In this document: piece by piece, positions 1 through 8,945 of the stretch
Layout: every line of letters starts with the position of its first letter
How positions within the stretch are numbered: position 1 is the first letter of the stretch
Assembly: GCF_024385465.1 (NCBI RefSeq)
Contig: NZ_JANFLS010000001.1
Coordinates: forward strand, 124,001 to 188,000
Origin: Arthrobacter sp. zg-Y844
GTDB taxonomy: Bacteria; Actinomycetota; Actinomycetes; Actinomycetales; Micrococcaceae
Direction of reading: 5' to 3'
Length of the DNA stretch: 64,000 nt
Notes under the pieces: generated by a model
Database searches by the model: none
Seen by the model: only the letters and a program-made list of their open reading frames with translations
Told to the model about the DNA's origin: nothing
Made by a program: the position numbers and the translations under genes

Positions 1-1013
1 TCGTGAAGGATGACGGCTACAACCCCGCCAACACCCAGACAGCGGTACGCGAGATGGTGCTCCAGGACGAGGTCTTCGCCCTGGTGGGCGGTCTCGGCAC
101 GCCGCCGCACAGCGCCGTCCTGGACTTCGTGAACGATAACGAAGTGCCGGATCTCTTCGTGGCTTCCGGCAGCCCCATCTGGAACCAGCCCGACGACTAC
201 CCGTACACCTACGGCTTCATGGTGGACTACCCCACCGAGTCACGGATCCTGGCCACTTACGCGCAGGAGGAGTTCCCGGACAAGACCTACTGCTTCTTCG
301 GCCAGGATGATGACTTCGGCGAGGAATTCCAGGCAGGGCTTGAAGCGGTGCTCGGAGAGGACGGACTGGCCGACACCCAGGTCTATTCCACGGCCAATAC
401 CGATATTGCGGCGCAAATCAGTGCGATGAAGGAAGCCGGCTGCGAGGTGAACTTCCTGGCCACCATCAACGGCTTCAGCGCCCAGGCTGTGGGGACGGCC
501 GCGAAACTCGGCTACTTCCCGCAGTGGATGGCGTCCTCGGCGGGCGGAGATCTGAACACCCTGTCCGGATACCTCGGCGAGAACACGAACAAGCTGCTGC
601 AGGGCTTCGTCAGTGCCAACTACCTTCCTTCCTACTCGGACACCGAGGACGAATGGACGGCAAAATTCTCCGAGATCAACGAGGAATACAACGCCGGGGC
701 TCCGTTTGACGGCAACACCATCTTCGGAATGTCCATCGGCTACCTCTTCGTTGAGGCGCTGAAGGAAGCCGGGGAGAACCCGACCCGGGAATCCCTGCTC
801 GAAGCACTCGAATCCGGCAACGTCACCGGCAACGGCCACGCGCCGCTGGGCTTCGGCGAAGACAGCCACCAGGGATACACCGGAGCAATGCTGACCCGGG
901 TGGACAACGGCGTGCAGTCCTACTTCGGCACCCCGTTCGTGGTAACGGGTGACGAGGTGGAGGAGTACACCGAAGAACGGCCTGCCATGCCGGCAGACGG
1001 CCTGCCCGAGTAG
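1..1013 (+). CDS. ABC transporter substrate-binding protein, branched-chain amino-acid type (5' truncated by window edge)
   Basis: C-terminal about 336 residues of a periplasmic-binding-protein-like receptor (Peripla_BP_6/LivK class), which would capture amino acids, amides or related small ligands for an ABC importer at the outer face of the membrane. The visible part contains the typical alternating Rossmann segments, for example ALVGGLGTPP near its start, LFVASGSP, YCFFGQDDDFGEEF and a C-terminal FGEDSHQGYTGAML stretch. The frame is open to the first base, so the start, signal peptide and lipobox lie outside the window. The permease and ATPase genes are presumably upstream. A strong hairpin follows the stop codon. 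The ligand cannot be told from sequence. Confidence 0.85.
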   Translation, partial: VKDDGYNPANTQTAVREMVLQDEVFALVGGLGTPPHSAVLDFVNDNEVPDLFVASGSPIWNQPDDYPYTYGFMVDYPTESRILATYAQEEFPDKTYCFFGQDDDFGEEFQAGLEAVLGEDGLADTQVYSTANTDIAAQISAMKEAGCEVNFLATINGFSAQAVGTAAKLGYFPQWMASSAGGDLNTLSGYLGENTNKLLQGFVSANYLPSYSDTEDEWTAKFSEINEEYNAGAPFDGNTIFGMSIGYLFVEALKEAGENPTRESLLEALESGNVTGNGHAPLGFGEDSHQGYTGAMLTRVDNGVQSYFGTPFVVTGDEVEEYTEERPAMPADGLPE

Positions 1014-1067
1014 GGGCAGCGCCGGCCAACCGGCACGCAAGGCAGCCCAACAAACCAGCAGCCCAAC

Positions 1068-1110
1068 AAACGCTGAGGGCCCGTCCGATTGGACGGGCCC
1101 TCAGTGTTTG
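1068..1110. terminator. Bidirectional hairpin terminator between convergent genes
   Basis: A perfect 14-bp stem (1073-1086 with 1091-1104, arm ctgagggcccgtcc) closes on a gatt loop. AAAC on one side and GTTT on the other extend the pairing with one wobble. It lies between the binding-protein stop and the stop of the opposing maoC-like gene, so it can end transcription in both directions. Confidence 0.85.
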
Positions 1111-1130
1111 TTGCAGCGGTGCAGGGTCAG

Positions 1131-1583
1131 CTACCCCAGCACGTACAGCGAAATCGACTCCGCGACGCAGGCCGGCTTGTCCACGCCCTCGATCTCGATG
1201 GTGACCATGAGTTTGACCCGCACCCCCTGCGCCACGGTCTCCACCGAGGCGATCTCCGACCGGGCACGCACCCGGCTGCCCACCGGCACCGGGTGCGGGA
1301 AACGCACCCGGTCCAGGCCGTAGTTCACCCCCATCACCATGCCGTCCACCCGGAACCGGCCGGAGGCGAGCGCCGGCAGCAGGGCCAGGCTCAGATAGCC
1401 GTGCGCAATGGTGCCGCCGAAGGGGCCCTTGGCGGCACGTTCGGGATCCACATGGATCCACTGGTGGTCATCAGTGGCCTCGGCGAACAGGTTCACGCGT
1501 TCCTGGTCAATGAGGACCCACTCGCTGGTTTCCTGGCTCCCCACTGCTTCCTGGAGTTCCTGCACGGAACCGAAATGCGCCAC
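1131..1583 (-). CDS. MaoC-family (R)-hydratase-like protein
   Basis: 150 residues, a single hotdog-fold MaoC domain. The hydratase signature is visible as DDHQWIHVDPERA followed by FGGTIAHGYLSLAL, where the Asp/His pair forms the active site of (R)-specific enoyl-CoA hydratases. It would hydrate a trans-2-enoyl-CoA in the cytosol. The GTG start at 1583 lies two bases after the stop of the upstream SDR gene, with gaagg as a likely ribosome site inside that gene, so the two are translationally linked. Pairing a ketoreductase-like SDR with a MaoC hydratase suggests a small acyl-CoA or polyketide-like modification unit. The actual substrate is unknown. Confidence 0.85.
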   Translation of the reverse strand: MAHFGSVQELQEAVGSQETSEWVLIDQERVNLFAEATDDHQWIHVDPERAAKGPFGGTIAHGYLSLALLPALASGRFRVDGMVMGVNYGLDRVRFPHPVPVGSRVRARSEIASVETVAQGVRVKLMVTIEIEGVDKPACVAESISLYVLG

Positions 1584-1585
1584 AG

Positions 1586-2359
1586 CTAGGCCTTCGGTCC
1601 GCCGGCGACGTAGAGCACCTGTCCGGAAACGAACGAGGCCTCCTCGCGGGCAAAGAAGGACGCCGCCGCAGCGATGTCCGCCGGGTTTCCGGCCCGTCCC
1701 ACGGGAATCTCCTTCGCCGCATGCGCCACGAAGTCTTCGAACGGCACTCCCACGCGTTCCGCCGTCGCCCGTGTCATGTCCGTCTGGATGAAGCCGGGGG
1801 CAATCGCGTTGACCGTGACGTTGTAGCGGCCCAGTTCGATGGCCAGTGTCTTGGTGAAGCCCTGGATGCCGGCCTTGGCTGCGGCGTAGTTCGCCTGGCC
1901 GCGGTTGCCGAGGGCGGAGGTGCTGGAGAGGTTGATGATGCGCCCCCATTTCTGCTGCACCTGGTGCGCCTGCACCGCCCGGCTCATGAGGAACGCTCCG
2001 CGCAGGTGCACGCCCATCACCGCATCCCAGTCCGTGTCCGTCATCTTGAACAGCAGGTTGTCCCGCAGGATGCCCGCGTTGTTGACCAGGATGGTGGGCG
2101 CCCCCAGCTCCTCGGCGATGCGGCCCACTGCCTGCTCGACGGCGGCGGCATCGGCGACGTCGGCGCCTACGCCCACGGCTTTGCCGCCGGAGTTGTTGAT
2201 GGCCTCCACCGTGGCGGCCGTGTCCTCCTCCCGCAGGTCAAGGACGGCGACGCGGTGCCCGTCCGCTGCGAGCCGCATCGCAACCGCTGCGCCGATCCCG
2301 CGTCCTGCTCCGGTGACGACGGCGGTGCGCTGGTCCAATTGTGCTGGTGCCTCAGTCAT
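1586..2359 (-). CDS. SDR-family oxidoreductase, 3-oxoacyl-(ACP/CoA) reductase-like
   Basis: 257 residues from the ATG at 2359 (MTEAPAQL), preceded by a ggagag ribosome site. An open frame continues upstream but lacks a better signal. It is a classical short-chain dehydrogenase: the cofactor motif TGAGRGIG lies near residue 16, NNAG near residue 90, the catalytic Ser in INLSSTSALG, and YAAAKAG supplies the Tyr and Lys. It resembles FabG/acetoacetyl-CoA reductases (NAD(P)H-dependent reduction of a 3-oxoacyl thioester). It is first gene of an operon with the MaoC-like hydratase and is divergent from a WYL regulator, which may control it (inference). Confidence 0.85.
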   Translation of the reverse strand: MTEAPAQLDQRTAVVTGAGRGIGAAVAMRLAADGHRVAVLDLREEDTAATVEAINNSGGKAVGVGADVADAAAVEQAVGRIAEELGAPTILVNNAGILRDNLLFKMTDTDWDAVMGVHLRGAFLMSRAVQAHQVQQKWGRIINLSSTSALGNRGQANYAAAKAGIQGFTKTLAIELGRYNVTVNAIAPGFIQTDMTRATAERVGVPFEDFVAHAAKEIPVGRAGNPADIAAAASFFAREEASFVSGQVLYVAGGPKA

Positions 2360-2615
2360 GTCTCTCCTGCCGGTGGCGGCAGCGCACCGGGTGTGTGCTG
2401 CGTCTCTTTTGCGAGGGTACCGACCGGACGGTACGGGCGCAACGGGAGGCCGCCGGGCGACGGTCACGGCCGGCTCCCCGGCCTCCCGTCCCACCGTTCC
2501 CGGGACGGGACCGTCTACTGACCCGCCTGCGCCCCGCCGGCAAAGGCGGCTTCCCGCTGGAATTAGTTCCGGAACAGGTCAGCTTTCGACCGCATTGACG
2601 CGTAGTTTTGATTCC

Positions 2616-3614
2616 ATGTTGGAGACTTCCGCCCGGCTCCTGCAGCTGCTTTCGCTGCTGCAGCTGCGGCGCGAGTGGACCGGGGCAGCGCTCGCGGAAC
2701 GGTTGTCCATTACCGAACGCACGGTACGCCGCGACATCGGCAAGCTGCGCACCCTCGGCTATCCCATCTCAGCATCCCCGGGCATTGCCGGCGGCTACCA
2801 GCTAGGCGCCGGCGCGCAGCTGCCGCCGCTGCTGCTCGACGACGACGAAGCCCTCGCCGTCGCACTCGGGCTTGCCGCCGTGGCAACGGGACCGGTGACC
2901 GGAATCGGGGAAGCGTCGGTTCGGGCACTGGCAAAGCTGGAACAGGTCCTGCCCGGGCGGCTCCGTCCCAAGTTCTCCGCCCTGCGCCAATCCGTCTCCA
3001 CACTCGCCGGGCCGCCGGGCGGCGTCGACCCGGGAATCCTCACCGCCTTTTCCGCCGGCATCACCGAACACCGGGTCCTGAGCTTCCGTTACACCGCGGC
3101 CGACGGCGGCTCCGGACGCCGGGTCGTGGAACCCTACCGGCTGGTCGGCACGGGCAGGCGCTGGTACGCCGTCGCCTGGGACCTGGACCGCGCTGACTGG
3201 CGGACCTTCCGGGTGGACCGCTGCACCAGCACCCCCGCCCCGCGCGGGCGGTTCGCGCCCCGGCCCCTCCCGGCCCGGGACCTCGCCGCCTACGTCCAGG
3301 AATCGATTACCCGCAACCCCTACCGCTACTCCGTGGTGGTGCGGTTGGCTGCACCACTGGCGGCGGTTGCCGAGCGGGTCCCCCCGGATGTGGCCAGCAT
3401 TGAAGCGGACGGCCCCGGGCACACCATCGTGCGCGGCGGCTGGGACTCCCTGGACCTGCCCCTGATCAACCTGACAGCCTGGGGCGTGCCCTTCGAAATC
3501 CTCGACCCGCCGGAGATGCGCGAGCGGGCCCGCAGCGTGGTCTCCCTGCTGCAGCGCGCCATCGAAATCCCGCCCACGGCGGAATCCGGAAAGACCGTCC
3601 GGCCGAGCCACTAG
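2616..3614 (+). CDS. WYL-domain transcriptional regulator (YafY/DeoR-like HTH)
   Basis: 332 residues from the ATG at 2616 (MLETSARLL). Residues about 5-60 form a winged HTH of the HTH_11 class (LAERLSITERTVRRDIGKL). The C-terminal two thirds carry a WYL domain: VVEPYRLVGTGRRWYAVAWD followed by the RTFRVDR motif, then a WCX-like extension. WYL proteins sense nucleotides or other small ligands and regulate catabolic, DNA-damage and defence genes. It is divergent from the SDR-MaoC operon across a 256-bp gap, so that operon is the obvious candidate target. Its stop codon overlaps a -10-like TAGACT in front of hrpA. Confidence 0.85.
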   Translation: MLETSARLLQLLSLLQLRREWTGAALAERLSITERTVRRDIGKLRTLGYPISASPGIAGGYQLGAGAQLPPLLLDDDEALAVALGLAAVATGPVTGIGEASVRALAKLEQVLPGRLRPKFSALRQSVSTLAGPPGGVDPGILTAFSAGITEHRVLSFRYTAADGGSGRRVVEPYRLVGTGRRWYAVAWDLDRADWRTFRVDRCTSTPAPRGRFAPRPLPARDLAAYVQESITRNPYRYSVVVRLAAPLAAVAERVPPDVASIEADGPGHTIVRGGWDSLDLPLINLTAWGVPFEILDPPEMRERARSVVSLLQRAIEIPPTAESGKTVRPSH

Positions 3615-3617
3615 ACT
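3612..3617 (+). promoter_or_regulatory. Putative -10 element of a near-leaderless hrpA promoter
   Basis: TAGACT fits the actinobacterial TANNNT consensus and sits 10 nt before the ATG at 3628, overlapping the stop codon of the upstream gene. Transcription would begin around 3624, leaving almost no 5' leader. No convincing -35 hexamer is visible. Confidence 0.4.
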
Positions 3618-3627
3618 GGTGGCAATC

Positions 3628-6600
3628 ATGGCACTGACAATTTCCTATCCCGAACAGCTGCCCGTTTCCGAACGCCGCGAAGACATCATGGCAGCGATTG
3701 CCGCCAACCAGGTCACCGTCATCGCGGGCGAAACCGGGTCCGGAAAAACCACGCAGATTCCGAAGATGTGCCTGGAACTGGGCCTGGCCGAGAACGGCCT
3801 GATCGGGCACACCCAGCCCCGGCGCCTTGCCGCGCGCACCGTCGCCGAGCGGATCGCTTCCGAGCTCGACGTCGAGCTCGGCGAGGAAGTGGGCTTCCAG
3901 GTCCGCTTCACCGGTGAGACCGGCCGGAAAACCAAGGTCAAGCTGATGACCGACGGCATCCTGCTGGCGGAGATCCGCCATGATCCGAAGCTGAAGAAGT
4001 ACAGCACCATCATCATCGATGAGGCCCACGAGCGCAGCCTGAACATCGACTTCATTCTCGGGTACCTGCGCCGGCTGCTGCCGGCGCGCCCCGACCTGAA
4101 GGTCATCATTACCTCGGCCACCATCGATCCGCAGCGGTTCGCAGAACACTTCGCCCTCAACGGCACCCCTGCACCCATCATCGAGGTGTCCGGCCGTACC
4201 TTCCCGGTGGAGATCCGCTACCGCCCGCTGAACCAGCCGGCGGACGGGGGCACCGACGAAGACGGCATCGAAGACGAGCTGGAAGAGGACCGGGACCCGG
4301 TGGACGCCGTCTGCGACGCCGTCGACGAGCTCTCCCGCGAGGCACCCGGCGACGTCCTGGTGTTCTTCTCGGGCGAGCGGGAAATCCGTGATGCCGCAGA
4401 CGCCCTGCGTTCCTCCGTTGCCCGCAATCCCCGGCTGGCCAATACCGAAATCCTGCCGCTCTTCGCCCGGCTTTCCCTTGCCGAGCAGCACAAGGTCTTT
4501 TCCCCGGGCCGGAACCGCCGGATTGTCCTGGCCACCAACGTCGCCGAGACCTCGCTGACGGTCCCGGGCATCAAATACGTGATCGACACCGGCACGGCGC
4601 GCATCTCGCGCTATTCGCACCGCACCAAGGTCCAGCGGCTTCCGATCGAGCGGATCTCCCAGGCCTCCGCGAACCAGCGGTCAGGCCGCTGCGGCCGCGT
4701 TTCCGACGGCATCGCCATCCGGCTGTACTCGCAGGAGGACTTCGAGTCCCGGCCCGAATTCACCGATCCCGAAATCCTGCGCACCAACCTCGCCGCCGTG
4801 ATCCTGCAGATGGCCGCCATGGGCGTGGCCAAGGGGCCCAAGGATGTTGCCGACTTCCCGTTCGTCCAGCCCCCGGATTCCAAGGCAATCAACGACGGCG
4901 CGGTGCTGCTGCGCGAACTCGGGGCACTGCACCCCCAGGGCGGCATCACCGAGGTGGGCCGCAAGCTGTCCCAGCTTCCGGTGGACCCCCGGCTGGGCCG
5001 GATGATTGTCGAAGCGGGCAACCGCGGCTGCACCAAGGAGGTCATGGTGCTCACTGCCGCCCTGACCATCCAGGATCCCCGCGAGCGGCCCTCCAAGGAT
5101 GACCCCGCCCGGGCCCAGAAGGCCGCCGAAATGCACAAGCGGTTCGTGGACGAGAACTCCGACTTCACCGGCTTCCTGAACCTGTGGCGCTATGTGGAGG
5201 AAAAGCAGAAGGAGCTCTCCTCCTCGGCCTTCCGCCGCCTGTGCAAGAACGAGTTCCTGAACTTCCTGCGCATCCGCGAATGGCAGGACCTCTTTGCCCA
5301 GCTGCGCCAGCTGGCCAAGCCGCTGGGTATCACGCTCGCCCCGGAGCCGGTGGACCCGGTCGGCAAGTACCGGGAGATCCACATGTCCCTGCTGGCCGGC
5401 CTGCTCAGCCACATCGGCCTCTACGACCAGCGCAAGCGCGAATACGCCGGTGCACGCGGCACCCGGTTCGCTGTCTTCCCGGGCTCTGCGTTGTTCAAGA
5501 AGTCCCCGGACTGGGTGATGGCCGCCGAACTCGTGGAGACCTCGCGACTGTGGGCGCGGGTGGCGGCGAAGTTCGATCCACTGTGGGCCGAGGAAGTGGC
5601 CCCGCACCTGGTCAAACGCAGCTACAGCGAACCGCACTGGTCCAAGAGCCGCGGAGCCGTGATGGCCTATGAGAAGGTCACCCTCTACGGCGTACCGGTG
5701 GTTCCGCAGCGGAGCATCAACTACGGCCGCATCGACCCGGTGCTCTCCCGGGAGATGTTCATCCGCCATGCCCTGGTCGAGGGCGACTGGCGCACGCACC
5801 ACAAGTTCTTCCACCGCAACCAGGCGCTGCTGGCCGAGGTGGAGGAGCTGGAGAACCGGGTCCGGCGCCGCGGGCTGCGCGTGGACGATGAAACCCTCTT
5901 CGAGTTCTACGACGAGCGGGTGGGTGCCGACGTCGTCTCCGAGCGGCACTTCGACAAGTGGTGGAAGCACGCCCGGCACGAAAACCCGTCCCTGCTGGAC
6001 TTCGACCCGGACGCCCTACGCACGGACGATGCCGAGGGCCTGGACGAGAACGACTTCCCGAAGTCCTTCTTCTACGGGTCCTTCGAACTCCCGCTCACCT
6101 ACGAATTCACCCCCGGCGTGCCCTCGGCCAACGACGGCGTGACCGTCGAGGTGCCCGTATTGTTCCTGAACCAGCTCACCCCGGGGCCGTTTGCCTGGCA
6201 GATCCCGGGACTTCGCGCCGAGCTCATTACGGCGCTGATCAAGTCCCTGCCCAAGGCGGTGCGGAAGAATTTCGTCCCGGCGCCCGACGTCGCCCGCTCG
6301 GCTGCCGCTGCCTTGGCTGCGGATTTCGACCCCGCTTCGGACGAGCTGGAACCGTCCCTGGAACTGGTGCTGCGCCGGTTGAAGGGATCCATCATTCCGC
6401 CGGGGTCCTGGAACTGGGACGCCGTGCCGGACCACCTGCGGATGACGTTCACCGTAGTGGATTCCGCCGGACGGGTGCTGGACGAGGGCAAGGACCTGGC
6501 CGCACTGCAGGAGTCCCTGGCCCCGGCCACCCGCCGCGCCATTGCCGAATCCCTCGGCGCCACGCCGTCCACCGTCCAGCCTCGCGGCCCCAAGGGACCC

Positions 6601-7560
6601 AACGGCAAGGGCAAGGCCGGCAGCGGAAACGGCGCAGGCATCGGCTCAGTCAACGGCACGGGCATCGGTTCCGGCACCGGTTCCTCCGTGGCGGAGCAGA
6701 CCGGCCTGACCGAGTGGAGCATCGGCACCTTGGAGAAGCAGGTCCAGCGGCTCGTCGCCGGCCACACCGTGACCGGCTACCCGGCGCTGATGGACGAGGG
6801 CAGCACCGCCGGGGTCCGGATCTTCCAGAGTGCCGGCGAGCAGCAGGCTGCCATGCGTGCCGGCGTCATCCGGCTCCTGGTGCTCCGCGTTCCCAGCCCG
6901 GCCAAGTACGTGCTGGAGCACCTGAGCAACACCGAAAAGCTGACCTTCAGCCAGAACCCGCACGGGAGTGTGGCTGCGCTCATCGAAGACTGCACCCTGG
7001 CCGCGGTGGACAAGCTCACGCCGGAGAAGCTCCCGTGGACGCGGGCCGAGTTCGACGCCCTGTATGAGACAGTGCGTGCCGAACTGATCGACACCGTCTT
7101 CACCGTCACGGCCATCGTAGAGAAGATCCTGGCCAGCACCCGGCGGATCACGAAGGCGCTCAAGGGCACCACCTCGCTGGCGCTGATCAGCGCCCTGAAT
7201 GACATCAGGGCGCAGCTGGATGCCCTGGTGTACCCCGGTTTCGTGGCCCGCACCGGCTATGCGCAGCTGATGCACCTGCCCCGCTACCTGGCCGGTATTG
7301 AACGGCGGCTGGAAAAACTTCCGGGCAACGTACAGCGGGACGGCCTGTCCATGGCCGTGATCCACCGCCTCGAGGACGAGTACGACGACGCCGTGGCGGC
7401 GCTGGCGCCCGGCCGCGGCACTCCCCCGGAACTCGCGGAGGTCCGCTGGATGATCGAGGAGCTGCGGATCAGCTTCTTTGCACAGGAACTGGGAACGGCC
7501 CGGACCGTTTCGGAGAAACGGATCCGGACCGCCCTGAACTCGGCGCTGGCTCCGGCCTAG
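3628..7560 (+). CDS. hrpA: ATP-dependent RNA helicase HrpA (DEAH box)
   Basis: 1310 residues from the ATG at 3628; an in-frame GTG at 3619 is an alternative. SF2 DEAH-box helicase with Walker A GETGSGKT at 34-41, DEAH at 131-134 followed by ERS, SAT near 163, and motif VI QRSGRCGR near 350. HA2, OB_NTP_bind and the long DUF3418 C-terminal region follow, as in bacterial HrpA. It unwinds or remodels RNA using ATP. A Gly/Ser/Asn-rich linker around residues 1000-1020 interrupts the C-terminal region. Its stop codon interlocks with that of the convergent HIT gene in one CTAG. Confidence 0.95.
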   Translation: MALTISYPEQLPVSERREDIMAAIAANQVTVIAGETGSGKTTQIPKMCLELGLAENGLIGHTQPRRLAARTVAERIASELDVELGEEVGFQVRFTGETGRKTKVKLMTDGILLAEIRHDPKLKKYSTIIIDEAHERSLNIDFILGYLRRLLPARPDLKVIITSATIDPQRFAEHFALNGTPAPIIEVSGRTFPVEIRYRPLNQPADGGTDEDGIEDELEEDRDPVDAVCDAVDELSREAPGDVLVFFSGEREIRDAADALRSSVARNPRLANTEILPLFARLSLAEQHKVFSPGRNRRIVLATNVAETSLTVPGIKYVIDTGTARISRYSHRTKVQRLPIERISQASANQRSGRCGRVSDGIAIRLYSQEDFESRPEFTDPEILRTNLAAVILQMAAMGVAKGPKDVADFPFVQPPDSKAINDGAVLLRELGALHPQGGITEVGRKLSQLPVDPRLGRMIVEAGNRGCTKEVMVLTAALTIQDPRERPSKDDPARAQKAAEMHKRFVDENSDFTGFLNLWRYVEEKQKELSSSAFRRLCKNEFLNFLRIREWQDLFAQLRQLAKPLGITLAPEPVDPVGKYREIHMSLLAGLLSHIGLYDQRKREYAGARGTRFAVFPGSALFKKSPDWVMAAELVETSRLWARVAAKFDPLWAEEVAPHLVKRSYSEPHWSKSRGAVMAYEKVTLYGVPVVPQRSINYGRIDPVLSREMFIRHALVEGDWRTHHKFFHRNQALLAEVEELENRVRRRGLRVDDETLFEFYDERVGADVVSERHFDKWWKHARHENPSLLDFDPDALRTDDAEGLDENDFPKSFFYGSFELPLTYEFTPGVPSANDGVTVEVPVLFLNQLTPGPFAWQIPGLRAELITALIKSLPKAVRKNFVPAPDVARSAAAALAADFDPASDELEPSLELVLRRLKGSIIPPGSWNWDAVPDHLRMTFTVVDSAGRVLDEGKDLAALQESLAPATRRAIAESLGATPSTVQPRGPKGPNGKGKAGSGNGAGIGSVNGTGIGSGTGSSVAEQTGLTEWSIGTLEKQVQRLVAGHTVTGYPALMDEGSTAGVRIFQSAGEQQAAMRAGVIRLLVLRVPSPAKYVLEHLSNTEKLTFSQNPHGSVAALIEDCTLAAVDKLTPEKLPWTRAEFDALYETVRAELIDTVFTVTAIVEKILASTRRITKALKGTTSLALISALNDIRAQLDALVYPGFVARTGYAQLMHLPRYLAGIERRLEKLPGNVQRDGLSMAVIHRLEDEYDDAVAALAPGRGTPPELAEVRWMIEELRISFFAQELGTARTVSEKRIRTALNSALAPA

Positions 7561-7985
7561 GCTGCGGGAACGGATTCCCCGTGCCCGGCATCGCGCAGGC
7601 CCTGGCGCAGCTTTTCCGCGTTGGCCGCCATCCGCTCGGGATCCGGGTTGGACTCGGCCCGGCTGAAGTCGAAGTCCTGCAGCGAATTGGCCGGCCAGAC
7701 GTGCAGGTGCAGGTGGTCCACCTCGAAGCCGGCAATGCTGAGGCCGGCCCGCTCCGAGCCGAAGACGGACACCTGCGCCTGGCCGATGGCCTGGGCCACC
7801 GTGGTGAGCTTCTGCAGGAGGTCCGCGGGCGCATCCGTCCACTTGTTGATCTCCGCACGCGGCACCACCAGGGTGTGGCCGTCGCTGAGCGGACCGATGC
7901 TGAGGAACGCGACGACGTCGTCGTCCTTCCAGACGAAATGTCCGGGAATTTCGCCGTTGATGATCCGGGTAAAGAGTGTAGGCAT
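7557..7985 (-). CDS. HIT-family nucleotide-binding hydrolase
   Basis: 142 residues from the ATG at 7985 (MPTLFTRIING), with gaaggag 5-10 nt upstream; the longer open frame has no better start. The HIT motif HLHLHVW lies near residue 96, and the helical region around GHTLVVPRAEINKW is typical of Hint-like AMP-lysine hydrolases. HIT proteins cleave adenosine phosphoramidates and dinucleotides through the histidine triad. The gene is convergent with hrpA and their TAG stops share the palindrome CTAG. It follows the sulfurtransferase gene on the same strand after about 93 bp. Confidence 0.9.
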   Translation of the reverse strand: MPTLFTRIINGEIPGHFVWKDDDVVAFLSIGPLSDGHTLVVPRAEINKWTDAPADLLQKLTTVAQAIGQAQVSVFGSERAGLSIAGFEVDHLHLHVWPANSLQDFDFSRAESNPDPERMAANAEKLRQGLRDAGHGESVPAA

Positions 7986-8078
7986 GGGTGCTCCTTCAGG
8001 TTGTCCCTTTGACGCGGCGGCGGACAGGGGTGCCCGCAGCGGCGGAGGAACGGGTCGGCCGGTAAACATGATTCGACG

Positions 8079-8945
8079 CTACCCCTTTTGCGGCGGGTTT
8101 TCGGCCTCGCCTGGATCCGAGCCAACGGCCGCCGGGGTGCCGGGCGTGTTGGACCACTGCGACCAGGAGCCCGGGTAAAGCGCCGCGGTGAAGCCTGCCT
8201 GGGCCAGTGCGGCCACCTCGTGGGAAGCGAAGATCCCCGAACCGCAGTACGCCGCAACGGGCCGGTCCGGCCGCACGCCGAGGTCCTCGAAGGCGCGGCC
8301 CAGTTCCCCCGGTGACCGGAAGCTGCCGTCCGGGGTGAGGTTGTCGGTGGAGGGCCGGTTGACCGCGCCCGGGATATGCCCGGCCCGTGGATCCACCGGT
8401 TCGGTTTCTCCGCGGTATCGTTCCGGCGCACGGGCGTCGATGAGTATCCCCTCGGCCGCCACCCGGCTGACGTCCCGGAGGGATGCCACGGGCATGTGCC
8501 CCCAGGACAGGTGCGCCGTCCCGGGCAACGGCTCCACCGGACCGCTTTCCAGCGGCAGTCCTGCCCTGCGCCAGGCCGCGAGGCCGCCGTCGAGCAGGAA
8601 CACGTCCTTACAGCCGGCGTGCCGCAGCAGCCACCAGGCGCGTGCGGCGGCCGTGCCCCCGGCGTCGTCGTACACCACCACTGTGTCCCCGTCATTCAGG
8701 CCCCAGCTGCGGGCGGCCGCGGCGAAGGCAGCGGGATCCGGCAGGGGATGCCGCCCCTCCCCGGGAACGGCAGGAGCCGAAAGCTCGGTGTCCATGTCCA
8801 CGTACACCGCACCGGGCAGATGTTCGTGCAGGTACTTTTCCTCGCCGTCGGCAGCGCCCAGGACCCAGCGCACATCCAGCAGCACAGGCCGGCGCGCCGT
8901 GCCGAGGCGTTCGTGCAGCTGCTGCGGGGAGATCAGGACATCCAT
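8079..8945 (-). CDS. Rhodanese-type sulfurtransferase (tandem domain)
   Basis: 288 residues with two rhodanese domains. The first has LLDVRWVLG, the usual inactive DxRW pattern. The second carries the active-site Cys loop CGSGIFA near residue 240. Thiosulfate sulfurtransferases have CRxG(K/R) and mercaptopyruvate enzymes CG(S/T)GVTA, so the loop is closer to the mercaptopyruvate type. Enzymes of this group move sulfane sulfur to cyanide, thiols or proteins in the cytosol. The start ATG overlaps the stop of the upstream metallo-hydrolase gene by one base (TAATG), so the genes are co-translated. Confidence 0.85.
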   Translation of the reverse strand: MDVLISPQQLHERLGTARRPVLLDVRWVLGAADGEEKYLHEHLPGAVYVDMDTELSAPAVPGEGRHPLPDPAAFAAAARSWGLNDGDTVVVYDDAGGTAAARAWWLLRHAGCKDVFLLDGGLAAWRRAGLPLESGPVEPLPGTAHLSWGHMPVASLRDVSRVAAEGILIDARAPERYRGETEPVDPRAGHIPGAVNRPSTDNLTPDGSFRSPGELGRAFEDLGVRPDRPVAAYCGSGIFASHEVAALAQAGFTAALYPGSWSQWSNTPGTPAAVGSDPGEAENPPQKG

